NCBI GenBank assembly: GCA_937974415.1 | Contig: CALJXB010000456.1 | Location: 1 to 7,225, forward strand | Length of the DNA: 7,225 bases | Reading direction: 5' to 3' | Source: an uncultured Kiloniellales bacterium | Lineage (GTDB): Bacteria; Pseudomonadota; Alphaproteobacteria; Kiloniellales; JAKSDN01 | Part shown: positions 1-6,278 of the stretch, one piece after another | How the letters are laid out: every line of letters begins with the position of its first letter | How positions within the stretch are numbered: position 1 is the first letter of the stretch | The notes under the pieces: generated by a model | What the model saw: only the letters and a program-made list of their open reading frames with translations | Database searches by the model: none | What the model was told of the DNA's origin: nothing | Program-made: the position numbers and the translations under genes

Positions 1-1316
1 TACTTCACCAGGACCTCGACCGGGTACATGACGATCTGGGGAAAGACCATGATCAGGATGAGCCCGATGAGCTGCAACCCCACGAACGGCATGGCGGCGC
101 GGAAAATGTCGCCCATGGTGATGTCCTTCGGGGCGACGGACTTCAGATAGAACATGGCCGCGCCCACGGGAGGCGAGAGGTAGGCGATCTGCATGTTGAC
201 GTCGAACAGTATGCCGAACCAGATGAGGTCGAAGCCCAGGTCCTTCACGATGGGGATCACGACGGGGCCGGTGATCAGGAGGATGCCGAGCCAGTCCATG
301 GGCACGCCCATGATGATGTAGAAGATCTGGATCGCGATCAGGATGCCCCAGGGGCCGAGCGGCAGGTCGAGGATCGTCTTCTCGACCATCTCGCCGCCGC
401 CGGCCAGGGTGAAGACGGCGCTGAACGAGGAGACGGCAAAGAAGATCCAGAGAATCATGCAGGTCGAGCGGGTCGAGCGATAGACCGCGTCCCTGACGTT
501 CCGCCAGTTGAGTTGCCGGTGGAAGGCGGCGCTCAGAAGGGCGCCGAGGGCGCCGACGCCGGCCGCCTCGGTCGGCGTCGCGACGCCCTGGAAGATCGAG
601 CCCAGCACGGCCAGGACCAGGAGCAGCGGGATAATGACGCCGCGCAGCGCCACGATCTTCTTCCGGAGCGGGATGTTGCGTTCCTCCGGTGGCGCGAGCG
701 GGGCGAGGTGCGGCTGCAGGTAACTGCGAATCAGGATGTAGGCGATATAGAGGCCGGCGAGCATCAGCCCGGCGCCGAGCCCGCCGGCGAACAGCTTGCC
801 GATGGAGACGTTGGCGACCAGGCCGTAGACGATGAGCATCACCGCCGGCGGTATCAGCTGGCCGAGGCCGCCGCCGGCAAGGATGCAGCCGAGGGCGAGG
901 CTCTTGTCGTAGCCCCGGTTGAGCATGGCCGGCAGCGCGATCAGGCCCATCAGCACTTCGCCGGCGCCGACGATGCCGACCATGGCGGCCAGCACGGTGG
1001 TGGCGATGATCGTGCTCACCGCGAGGGACCCGCGGATCGGGCCGGTCCACACGTGGATCGCCGCGAACAGCCGCTCGCCGATGCCGGAGCGCTCCAGGAT
1101 GTTGGCCATGAAAATGAACAGCGGGATGGCCGCCAGGCTGAACTCGTTCATCTCGGTCCAGACGTGCGAGACGACGATGAAGAAGGCGTTGGGGTTCAGC
1201 ACCAGGAGGATGGTAATCACCGACATGGCGCCGCAGACGAAGGCGATCGGCACCCCGGCGAGGAGCAGGGCGATCAGGCCCCCGAACATGAGCACCGTGA
1301 CGAGCTCGATGCTCAT
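1..1316 (-). CDS. dctM: TRAP transporter large permease DctM (stop codon not in window)
   Basis: Large membrane subunit of a TRAP importer; in this family it forms the translocation pathway and couples solute entry to an ion (usually Na+) gradient in the inner membrane. Reading the minus strand from ATG at 1316 gives 438 uninterrupted residues, close to the usual 425-440. The last complete codon is at 3-5 and the next begins TA, so the stop may lie one base beyond the edge. Visible family features: an almost wholly hydrophobic chain consistent with about 12 membrane segments; GIVGAGEVLMG near residues 113-123; LPAMLNRGYDKSLALG near 128-143; AGGGLGQLIPPAV near 147-159; the signature ATPTEAAGVGALGAL near 246-260; and LSPPVGAAMFYLKSVAP near 379-395. 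The GAGEVLMG variant, where many relatives have GTSAA-like residues, suits the TakP/FcbT branch. A GGAG ribosome site (1325-1328) sits 8 bases before the ATG. The start overlaps the dctQ stop by 4 bases (ATGA), implying coupled translation. Confidence 0.95.
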   Translation of the reverse strand, partial: MSIELVTVLMFGGLIALLLAGVPIAFVCGAMSVITILLVLNPNAFFIVVSHVWTEMNEFSLAAIPLFIFMANILERSGIGERLFAAIHVWTGPIRGSLAVSTIIATTVLAAMVGIVGAGEVLMGLIALPAMLNRGYDKSLALGCILAGGGLGQLIPPAVMLIVYGLVANVSIGKLFAGGLGAGLMLAGLYIAYILIRSYLQPHLAPLAPPEERNIPLRKKIVALRGVIIPLLLVLAVLGSIFQGVATPTEAAGVGALGALLSAAFHRQLNWRNVRDAVYRSTRSTCMILWIFFAVSSFSAVFTLAGGGEMVEKTILDLPLGPWGILIAIQIFYIIMGVPMDWLGILLITGPVVIPIVKDLGFDLIWFGILFDVNMQIAYLSPPVGAAMFYLKSVAPKDITMGDIFRAAMPFVGLQLIGLILIMVFPQIVMYPVEVLVK

Positions 1317-1861
1317 AGCTCGGGCTCCATTTCTTCCGCCCGGCCCGCGTTCGGGTCTTCGCCGGTCATCAAGAACCGGATGTCGCGGACGAGCTGCGCC
1401 AGGCCCTGGAGCAGGACGAGCAGGGCGCCCAGCGGGATCATCATCTTGAAGGGCCACACGATCGGATTCCACAGCGTCCCGCTGTGTTCGCCCTCCACCA
1501 GCGAATCCCACGCGAAGTCCCAACCGATCCAAAGGAGGACGCCAATGTAGAGCAGGAAAAGCGGGAAATGCAGCAGCACCCTGGTCAGACTCTGCCAGCG
1601 CGGCGACAGCAAGTCGAAGAGGGTCTCCACGTTGATGTGGCCGCGCAGGTAATGGGTGTAGGCGCCGCCGATGATGTAGAGGGTCCCGGCAAGCATGACG
1701 ACGACATCCGTCGACCAGATGGTCGGGGCGTTGAAGACGTAACGGGAGACCACCTCGAAGACCATCACGCCGACGATCGGCAGGAGCAGAAAGCCGACCG
1801 CCTTGCCCGACCACTCGCTGAGGAAGTCGATGCCAGCGAGCAGACGGTCCAGTGCCGACAT
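1313..1861 (-). CDS. dctQ: TRAP transporter small permease DctQ
   Basis: Small membrane subunit of the TRAP importer, needed with DctM for transport; in the family it packs against DctM and helps dock the loaded binding protein. The product is 182 residues, normal for DctQ. Four hydrophobic segments are visible near residues 22-42, 51-71, 92-118 and 138-158, matching the four-helix family topology. Recognisable pieces are EVVSRYVFNAPTIWS (36-50), the YLRGHINVETLFDLLSP stretch (71-87) that follows helix 2, and WPFKMMIPLGALLVLLQG (136-153) at helix 4; this pattern matches the subgroup labelled mannitol/chloroaromatic (FcbT2-like). The tail after about 165 is short, hydrophilic and acidic. The ATG at 1861 has no strong Shine-Dalgarno sequence (only GGTAAGA-like bases upstream), unlike dctP and dctM. 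It lies 84 bases after dctP and overlaps dctM by 4 bases. Confidence 0.93.
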   Translation of the reverse strand: MSALDRLLAGIDFLSEWSGKAVGFLLLPIVGVMVFEVVSRYVFNAPTIWSTDVVVMLAGTLYIIGGAYTHYLRGHINVETLFDLLSPRWQSLTRVLLHFPLFLLYIGVLLWIGWDFAWDSLVEGEHSGTLWNPIVWPFKMMIPLGALLVLLQGLAQLVRDIRFLMTGEDPNAGRAEEMEPEL

Positions 1862-1891
1862 GGGTTCTTACCGAATGCTAGTTAGAAGAAA

Positions 1892-1929
1892 GCGGCGGCG
1901 GCCCCGCCGGTCTCCCCGAAAGGGCCGCC
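1892..1929 (-). terminator. Possible attenuator hairpin between dctP and dctQ
   Basis: The dctP-dctQ gap contains a perfect 8-base inverted repeat: GGCGGCCC at 1897-1904 and GGGCCGCC at 1922-1929, separated by 17 bases. A smaller alternative stem (CGGCG/CGCCG with a 4-base loop) lies within the same GC run at 1896-1909. In the transcribed (minus) direction the stem is followed after a few bases by TTTCTTC, a weak U-tract. That is too poor for a confident intrinsic terminator. It could act as a partial terminator or as an RNA-end stabiliser, keeping binding protein more abundant than membrane subunits, as is common in binding-protein-dependent operons. The arms are seen directly; the function is inference. 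Confidence 0.35.
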
Positions 1930-1945
1930 CCGTTCGTCGACCGCT

Positions 1946-2986
1946 CTACTCCAAGAGGCCGATCTGCTTCATGAAGCTGACCTGGGACTCGTACATCCTT
2001 TCCGCCATCGGCGACTTGTCCCGCCACACTCCCCAGGCTTCCCGCGCCATCTCGCGGACCTGCAACATGTCCTCGACCGACCAGACCACATGCACGTCGC
2101 CGGCCTCCGCATACTTCTTCAGCGCCTCTGCGTCCGCCAGGTACATGGTCTCCCACTGCTCGCTGGACCAATCGCGCACGGCGGCCTCGACAATCGCCTT
2201 GAGGTCGTCGGGCAGGGCGTCCCAAGACGCCTGATTGACGAAGAAATCGTCGACGCCGACCGGGCTGTGGAACGCGGGATAGAGGAAGGAGTCGCTGACC
2301 TCGTGCATGCCGATGCCGTAGTTGGCCGCGAGGCCGGTCCACTCGCCCACGTCGATGACGCCCTTGTCCATGGCCGAATAGACCTCCGAGCCGGACATAT
2401 AGAGCGGCGAGCCGCCCATGGCGCTGAAGAGATCCGTCGGGATGCCCGGAATGGTCCGCACCTTGGGCGCCATGTCCCTGAACTCCTGAAGCGACTTCAC
2501 CACGCCCTTGAAGTGGAGCGACTCGCCGGGGCGCAGGGTGAGGCCGACCAGGTGCACGCCCTGCGTCGCATAAAGCTCGCGCGCCAGCTCGATACCGCCG
2601 CCCTGGTAGAGCCAGGCGTGGTATTGCCAGGCCTCCTCGAAGCCGGCAGACGCGTTACGGACGAAGACGAAGGCCGGATCCTTGCCGGTCCAGTAGGCCG
2701 GCGACTCCTGGGCCGCCTCGAAGGTCCCCGAGGCAACGGCGTCGAGTGCTTCCTTGTTCTTGATGATGGCGTCCCCCGCGAAGGGTTTGATGACGAGGCG
2801 ACCCGCGCTCATCTTCTCCACCAGCGGGACGAAGTAGTCCCTGAAAACCCCATAGTCGGACGTGCCGGCCGGGAAGAGGGACTGGACCCGCCATTCGATG
2901 GTCTCAGCCACCGAAGTTTGGGGCGTGGCGAGCACGGCGCCGAGCCCCATTGCAATGGCTGTTAGCAGAACTGCCCGCCTTTTCAT
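1946..2986 (-). CDS. dctP: TRAP transporter periplasmic substrate-binding protein DctP (TakP/FcbT1-like)
   Basis: Extracytoplasmic binding protein that captures the solute in the periplasm and delivers it to DctQM. The product is 346 residues from the ATG at 2986, chosen because a strong GGGGAGGA site sits 6 bases upstream and a signal peptide follows at once: K2-R3-R4, a hydrophobic core (about 5-20), then SVA before a likely cut at 27/28. The mature chain opens with ETIEWRVQS, typical of the family. Branch features are the KVRTIPG segment with Arg177, which in DctP proteins normally forms the salt bridge to the ligand carboxylate, SAMGGSPLYMSGSEVYSAMDKGVID (about 188-212), and the Glu215-Trp216 pair in GEWTGL, the position where TakP-type proteins contact ligand and cation. 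These point to an organic acid, possibly a 2-oxoacid, but the exact ligand cannot be read. It is first gene of the TRAP operon. An in-frame start at 3160 exists but would bury the signal peptide. Confidence 0.94.
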   Translation of the reverse strand: MKRRAVLLTAIAMGLGAVLATPQTSVAETIEWRVQSLFPAGTSDYGVFRDYFVPLVEKMSAGRLVIKPFAGDAIIKNKEALDAVASGTFEAAQESPAYWTGKDPAFVFVRNASAGFEEAWQYHAWLYQGGGIELARELYATQGVHLVGLTLRPGESLHFKGVVKSLQEFRDMAPKVRTIPGIPTDLFSAMGGSPLYMSGSEVYSAMDKGVIDVGEWTGLAANYGIGMHEVSDSFLYPAFHSPVGVDDFFVNQASWDALPDDLKAIVEAAVRDWSSEQWETMYLADAEALKKYAEAGDVHVVWSVEDMLQVREMAREAWGVWRDKSPMAERMYESQVSFMKQIGLLE

Positions 2987-2992
2987 TTTACG

Positions 2993-3000
2993 TCCTCCCC
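2993..3000 (-). promoter_or_regulatory. Strong ribosome binding site of dctP
   Basis: On the minus strand the bases read GGGGAGGA, followed by six bases (CGTAAA) and the ATG at 2986. It is a near-ideal Shine-Dalgarno match and fixes the dctP start at 2986 rather than at the longer in-frame start at 3160. Confidence 0.8.
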
Positions 3001-3290
3001 GTTTGTGATCATTCAGCGATGCGAAAAGTACGACGGCTGGAACTTTAGCCGAAATGTCTGTGCCCGGGTGCAAATCTTCACGAGCTCGGAGTCCGGATTG
3101 GGTTCCAATGGCGTTCGATGGCCGCGCGGAAGGCGCGCATGGCGGCCGAAGACCAAGCAAAAGGGCGCCGGCGGACGGCGGCTCCTTGAGCCAGGTTCCG
3201 GCAATCGCGAGACGCCCTGCTCGTGATGCCGTGTCTCCCTGTTTTCAGCGCGGCCTTCGAGGGCCGTCGATTGTTGTGCTTGGCGCGGTC

Positions 3291-3306
3291 TCGCCGGGAC
3301 CGGCGA
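3291..3306. repeat. 16-base perfect palindromic element in the divergent region
   Basis: TCGCCG at 3291-3296 and CGGCGA at 3301-3306 are perfect inverted copies around GGAC; counting the inner bases, the symmetry extends to 7 bases per arm around GA. It is the longest compact perfect palindrome in the intergenic region. There is no immediate T-run on either side (the T-rich stretch begins about 10 bases later on the plus strand), so a dimeric regulator site is at least as plausible as a terminator. High GC makes chance occurrence possible. Confidence 0.4.
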
Positions 3307-3399
3307 AGGCTGCCAGCTTTGTGTTCGTTTTCGAGGTGAAAGGTTAGTCCGGCGCGGCCGATGAAATCAAGCTCGGGCCCGTGCGATTTGCGCCCGAAG

Positions 3400-3428
3400 T
3401 TGACCCCAAATCCCGCTTGCCGCAGGAT
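3400..3428 (+). promoter_or_regulatory. Candidate sigma-70-type promoter for the ABC operon
   Basis: TTGACC at 3400-3405 matches the -35 consensus at five of six bases. CAGGAT at 3423-3428, after a 17-base gap, matches the -10 consensus at three of six, including its final AT. It would leave a leader of about 130 bases before the binding-protein start. The -10 box falls inside a foldable inverted repeat (3412-3446). The -10 match is weak and another start site is possible, for example near the T-run at 3466-3470. Confidence 0.3.
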
Positions 3429-3549
3429 GCTGCAGTCACCAGCGGGCAAAACCGGTGGGGCTGAATTTTTATCGGTGCGTCGACGTCCCTCCCTCGCGGG
3501 CGGATGACTCAGCTCTGGACGGGGCTGCAGGCGCACTGCACTTAGAGAC

Positions 3550-3555
3550 AGGGAG
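3550..3555 (+). promoter_or_regulatory. Ribosome binding site of the ABC substrate-binding protein
   Basis: AGGGAG lies 8 bases before the ATG at 3564. This good match and spacing, with the signal peptide that follows directly, supports the chosen start. Confidence 0.7.
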
Positions 3556-3563
3556 CGAAGAAC

Positions 3564-5174
3564 ATGACATTCAATTGGAAGAGGACAGCCTTCGCGCTTG
3601 GCGTCGGCGCAAGCCTATCGCTAACCGCTCTGGCGGTTCCTCCGGTTCAGGCGGAGACGCCGCCAAACATGCTCGTTATGGGCATGCGCATCGACGACAT
3701 CATCACCCTCGACCCGGCCGAGGTCTTCGAGCTATCGGCCGGCGAGATCAGCGCCAATATCTACGACCGGGTCATGATGTTCGAACCCGAGGACCTCACC
3801 ACCCTGGTCGGCGGCGTGGTGGAGAGCTGGCAGATCTCCGACGACGGCAAGACCATCACCTTCAAGATGCGCGACGGCCTAAGCTTCCACTCGGGCAATC
3901 CCGTGCGCGCCCAGGACGCCGTCTACTCGCTGCAGCGGGTCGTGAAGCTCAACAAGACGCCTGCCTTCATCTTCACCCAGTTCGGCTGGAGCGCGGACAA
4001 CGTGGACGAGCTGATCCAGGTCATCGACGACCAGAACTTCTCGATCACCATCGTCGAAGACTTCTCGCCCGGCCTGGTGCTGAACGCGCTTTCCGCCGGC
4101 GTCGGCTCGGTCGTCGACATGAAGCTGGTCGAGGAGAACGCGGTCGACGGCGACATGGGCTATGCCTGGCTGAAGAGCAACAGCGCGGGCTCCGGCGCCT
4201 TCTCGTTGCAGGAGTGGAAGTCCAACGAGACGGTGACCCTCAACGCCAACCCGAAGTACCGCCACGGCGAGCCTGCCATGCAGCGGGTGATCCTGCGCCA
4301 TCTGCCGGAGCCGGCGGCCCAGCGCTTGTTGCTGGAAGAGGGCGATATCGACATCGCCCGCACCCTCACGCCGGATCAGATCGCCGGCCTCGAGGGCAAC
4401 GACGACATCGTGGTCGAGCTCCACCCCAAGGCGACCCTGATCTACATGGCCGCCAACACCACCCATGAAGCGCTCGGCAATCCCCAGGTTCAGGAGGCTT
4501 TACATTACCTGATCGACTACGAGGGCATGGCCAACAGCTTTCTGAAGGGGCAGTTCGACGTCCACCAGTCCTTCTGGCCGGCCGGCCTCTGGGCCTCGGC
4601 GGACGACAAGCCCTATTCCCTCGACATCGAGCGGGGCAAGGAAATCCTGGCGGCAGCCGGTCATGGCGACGGCTTCTCGGTCACCATCGACAGCTTGAAC
4701 ACCTCGCCCTACATGGAGATCGCCCAGTCGCTTCAGCAGACCCTGGGGCAGGCCGGGATAGAGGCCGAGATCGTGCCGCAAGACGGCTCGGCGCTGTGGC
4801 CGAAATACCGCGCCCGCCGTCACGGCCTGATCCTGGCCCGTTGGTCGCCGGACTACGTGGATCCCCATTCCAACGCGGATTCCTTCGCGCTCAACCCGGA
4901 CAACTCTCTGGAGGCGCAGCTGACCGGCGTGCTGGCCTGGCGCAATGCCTGGGCCGATCCGGGCGTTACGGCGCTTGCCGTAGCGGCCCGCAACGAGGTC
5001 GACCTGGAACGCCGGGAGGCGCTCTATTCGGCCCTGCAGCGGCTGCACCAGCGGGTCTCGCCGTTTGCCATCATGTTCCAGCAGAACGAGCAGTTGGCGA
5101 AGCGCAATAACGTCGAGGGCTTCGTCTCCGGGTCGAACTTCGACCTGGTGTTCTATCGCAACGTGACCAAGTAG
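3564..5174 (+). CDS. ABC transporter substrate-binding protein, family 5 (oligopeptide/nickel type)
   Basis: Periplasmic binding protein of a peptide/nickel-type ABC importer (SBP_bac_5 family; DppA, OppA and NikA are relatives); it binds the solute and presents it to the two permeases encoded downstream. The product is 536 residues, typical for the family. A Sec signal peptide is clear: K6-R7, a hydrophobic core about 8-25, and VQA at 28-30 before a likely cut at 30/31. There is no lipobox cysteine, so it should be soluble. Family hallmarks are ITLDPAEVFE (about 47-56), the segment about 83-125 with SDDGKTITFKMRDGLSFHSG and PVRAQDAVYSL, and ARWSPDYVDPHSNADSF (about 425-441). The last, in the C-terminal part of the ligand-binding fold, is common in proteobacterial homologues of unknown substrate. 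Peptides, opines, glycosides and other small compounds are all possible. It is the first gene of the operon, 19 bases before the first permease. Confidence 0.93.
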   Translation: MTFNWKRTAFALGVGASLSLTALAVPPVQAETPPNMLVMGMRIDDIITLDPAEVFELSAGEISANIYDRVMMFEPEDLTTLVGGVVESWQISDDGKTITFKMRDGLSFHSGNPVRAQDAVYSLQRVVKLNKTPAFIFTQFGWSADNVDELIQVIDDQNFSITIVEDFSPGLVLNALSAGVGSVVDMKLVEENAVDGDMGYAWLKSNSAGSGAFSLQEWKSNETVTLNANPKYRHGEPAMQRVILRHLPEPAAQRLLLEEGDIDIARTLTPDQIAGLEGNDDIVVELHPKATLIYMAANTTHEALGNPQVQEALHYLIDYEGMANSFLKGQFDVHQSFWPAGLWASADDKPYSLDIERGKEILAAAGHGDGFSVTIDSLNTSPYMEIAQSLQQTLGQAGIEAEIVPQDGSALWPKYRARRHGLILARWSPDYVDPHSNADSFALNPDNSLEAQLTGVLAWRNAWADPGVTALAVAARNEVDLERREALYSALQRLHQRVSPFAIMFQQNEQLAKRNNVEGFVSGSNFDLVFYRNVTK

Positions 5175-5193
5175 GCGCCGCGGCAGCCTCTCC

Positions 5194-6267
5194 ATGGCTG
5201 TCACCGGTGTGAAGCCATCAAAGCCACGGGGGCCGGCGAGCGCCGCGGCCCCCGTGCGCTTTCTTGTGGGCCTCTTGCGGGTTCTCTCGTCCCTGGCGCT
5301 CACCTTCATCGGCCTGACCGCCATCACCTTCCTGATCGGCCGGGTCATGCCGCTCGATCCGGTTCTGGCCATCGTCGGCGACCGGGCGCCGCAGGACGTC
5401 TACAACGCCGTCTACCTGCAGCTCGGGCTCGATCAGCCGATCTACGTTCAGTACCTGCGTTACATGGGCGACGTCCTGAGTGGCGACTTCGGCATCTCGA
5501 TCCAGACCGCGCGGCCGGTGATCGACGACGTGATGCATTTCTTCCCGGCCACCTTGGAGCTTGCCACCCTGGCGACCCTGGTGGGGACCATCCTGGGCAT
5601 TCCCATGGGCGTGCTGGCAGCGGTCAAGCGGGGCCAGCTCGTCGATCACGCGGTACGCGTGCTCGGCCTCATCGGCTACTCCATGCCGGTCTTCTGGCTC
5701 GGCATGGTGGCCTTGTTGGTCTTCTACGCGCGCCTCAGGTGGGTGCCGGGCCCCGGCCGGCTCGACGTCTTCTACGAGGGCCTGGTGCCGCACGTCACCG
5801 GGCTCCTGCTGGTCGATTCCGCCCTCGCAGGAGACTGGACGGTGTTCAAGAACGCCGTCGCCCACTTGGTGCTGCCGACGGCGATCCTGGGCACCTTCGC
5901 GCTGGCCTATATCGCGCGCATGACCCGCAGCTTCATGCTCGACCAACTCAGCCAGGAATACGTGCTGGCGGCCCGGGTCAAGGGCCTGTCGGAGACCGCG
6001 GTCATCTGGCGCCATGCCTTCGGCAACGTGCTGGTCCAGCTCATCACCATCATCGGCCTCACCTATGCCTCGCTGCTTGAGGGCTCGGTGCTGACCGAGA
6101 CCGTGTTCTCCTGGCCGGGCATCGGCCAGTACATCACCAATGCCCTGTTCAATTCCGACATGAACGCGGTGATCGGCGGCACCATCATCGTCGGCACCTG
6201 TTTCGTCGGCATCAACATGCTGTCCGACGTGCTCTACCGCATGGTCGACCCTCGGGCCCGGGCGTGA
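5194..6267 (+). CDS. ABC transporter permease, DppB/OppB type
   Basis: First inner-membrane permease of the peptide/nickel-type importer; it pairs with the next gene product to form the channel. The product is 357 residues, slightly longer than DppB because of a hydrophilic Pro/Ala-rich N-terminus (about 1-20). Visible are a first membrane segment (about 22-48) followed by the usual periplasmic stretch with LGLDQPIYVQYLRYMGDVLSGDFG split around residues 77-100, further segments about 120-143, 155-179, 225-241, 280-300 and 325-345, the cytoplasmic EAA-type loop EYVLAARVKGLSETAVIWRH (about 255-274) that contacts the ATPases, FSWPGIGQYITNAL (about 305-318), and the terminal DVLYRMVDPRAR signature. 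No clear Shine-Dalgarno sequence precedes the ATG at 5194, so translation may depend on ribosomes finishing the binding-protein gene. A GTG at 5209 is an alternative start, equally without a good site. Confidence 0.93.
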   Translation: MAVTGVKPSKPRGPASAAAPVRFLVGLLRVLSSLALTFIGLTAITFLIGRVMPLDPVLAIVGDRAPQDVYNAVYLQLGLDQPIYVQYLRYMGDVLSGDFGISIQTARPVIDDVMHFFPATLELATLATLVGTILGIPMGVLAAVKRGQLVDHAVRVLGLIGYSMPVFWLGMVALLVFYARLRWVPGPGRLDVFYEGLVPHVTGLLLVDSALAGDWTVFKNAVAHLVLPTAILGTFALAYIARMTRSFMLDQLSQEYVLAARVKGLSETAVIWRHAFGNVLVQLITIIGLTYASLLEGSVLTETVFSWPGIGQYITNALFNSDMNAVIGGTIIVGTCFVGINMLSDVLYRMVDPRARA

Positions 6268-6268
6268 G

Positions 6269-6273
6269 GGAGG
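6269..6273 (+). promoter_or_regulatory. Ribosome binding site that favours the GTG start at 6279
   Basis: GGAGG, inside a longer purine run (6266-6277), lies 5 bases before the GTG at 6279. The upstream GTG at 6264 is preceded only by CCC/GGG-rich sequence with no Shine-Dalgarno match, so 6279 is the better start for the second permease. Confidence 0.6.
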
Positions 6274-6278
6274 GGGAC

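Larger units (their letters stand above)
2987..3563. other. Divergent intergenic control region between the TRAP and ABC operons
   Basis: This stretch of 577 bases has no convincing gene on either strand: open frames here have arginine/proline/serine-rich, low-complexity translations with no recognisable domain. It must hold the promoters of both operons. Perfect inverted repeats seen: CGAGCTCG (3081-3088); ATTGG-GTT-CCAAT (3097-3109); GGCCGC at 3120-3125 paired with GCGGCC at 3142-3147; CGCGC-GGAAG-GCGCG (3123-3137); GGCTC-CTT-GAGCC (3180-3192); CGGCC at 3251-3255 with GGCCG at 3262-3266; TCGCCG-GGAC-CGGCGA (3291-3306); CCCGCT at 3412-3417 with AGCGGG at 3441-3446. Some will be chance products of high GC. 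For dctP a weak promoter-like pair exists on the minus strand (TTGCAC at 3073-3068, GCTAAA at 3049-3044, 18-base gap). No clear intrinsic terminator was found. Confidence 0.7.

Noticed and set aside
513..1550. Long plus-strand open frame opposite dctM and dctQ
   Set aside because: The translation is rich in Asp, Glu, His, Arg and Gln with no domain, as expected from the antisense of high-GC membrane protein genes. The minus strand carries clear DctM and DctQ motifs with intact frames.
2090..2965. Plus-strand open frame opposite dctP
   Set aside because: Its existence follows from the codon bias of dctP on the other strand; no signal peptide, domain or ribosome site is seen.
2936..2986. Tat signal peptide on DctP (K-R-R-A-V-L-L at residues 2-8)
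   Set aside because: A twin arginine is present, but the Phe of the usual SRRxFLK pattern is Val and the core is strongly hydrophobic, so ordinary Sec export is more likely. Some TRAP binding proteins do use Tat, so this is not excluded.
2987..3160. Longer dctP start at 3160 on the minus strand
   Set aside because: It would put 58 unrelated residues before a normal signal peptide and ignore the strong ribosome site at 2993-3000.
3280..3295. Sigma-54-like promoter (TGGCGCG followed by GC)
   Set aside because: The GG and GC elements are 9 rather than 10 bases apart and the downstream element lacks the TT before GC. A second look-alike upstream of dctP lacks the GC element altogether.
3434..3473. 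Intrinsic terminator before the T-run at 3466-3470
   Set aside because: Only 4-base stems can be drawn directly before the T-run, and no gene upstream on the plus strand needs terminating. The AT-rich patch is more likely part of the promoter or leader.
3078..3536. Minus-strand open frame filling most of the intergenic region
   Set aside because: Arg/Pro/Ser-rich translation without recognisable motif or ribosome site, and codon use unlike the real genes. The region is better read as regulatory.
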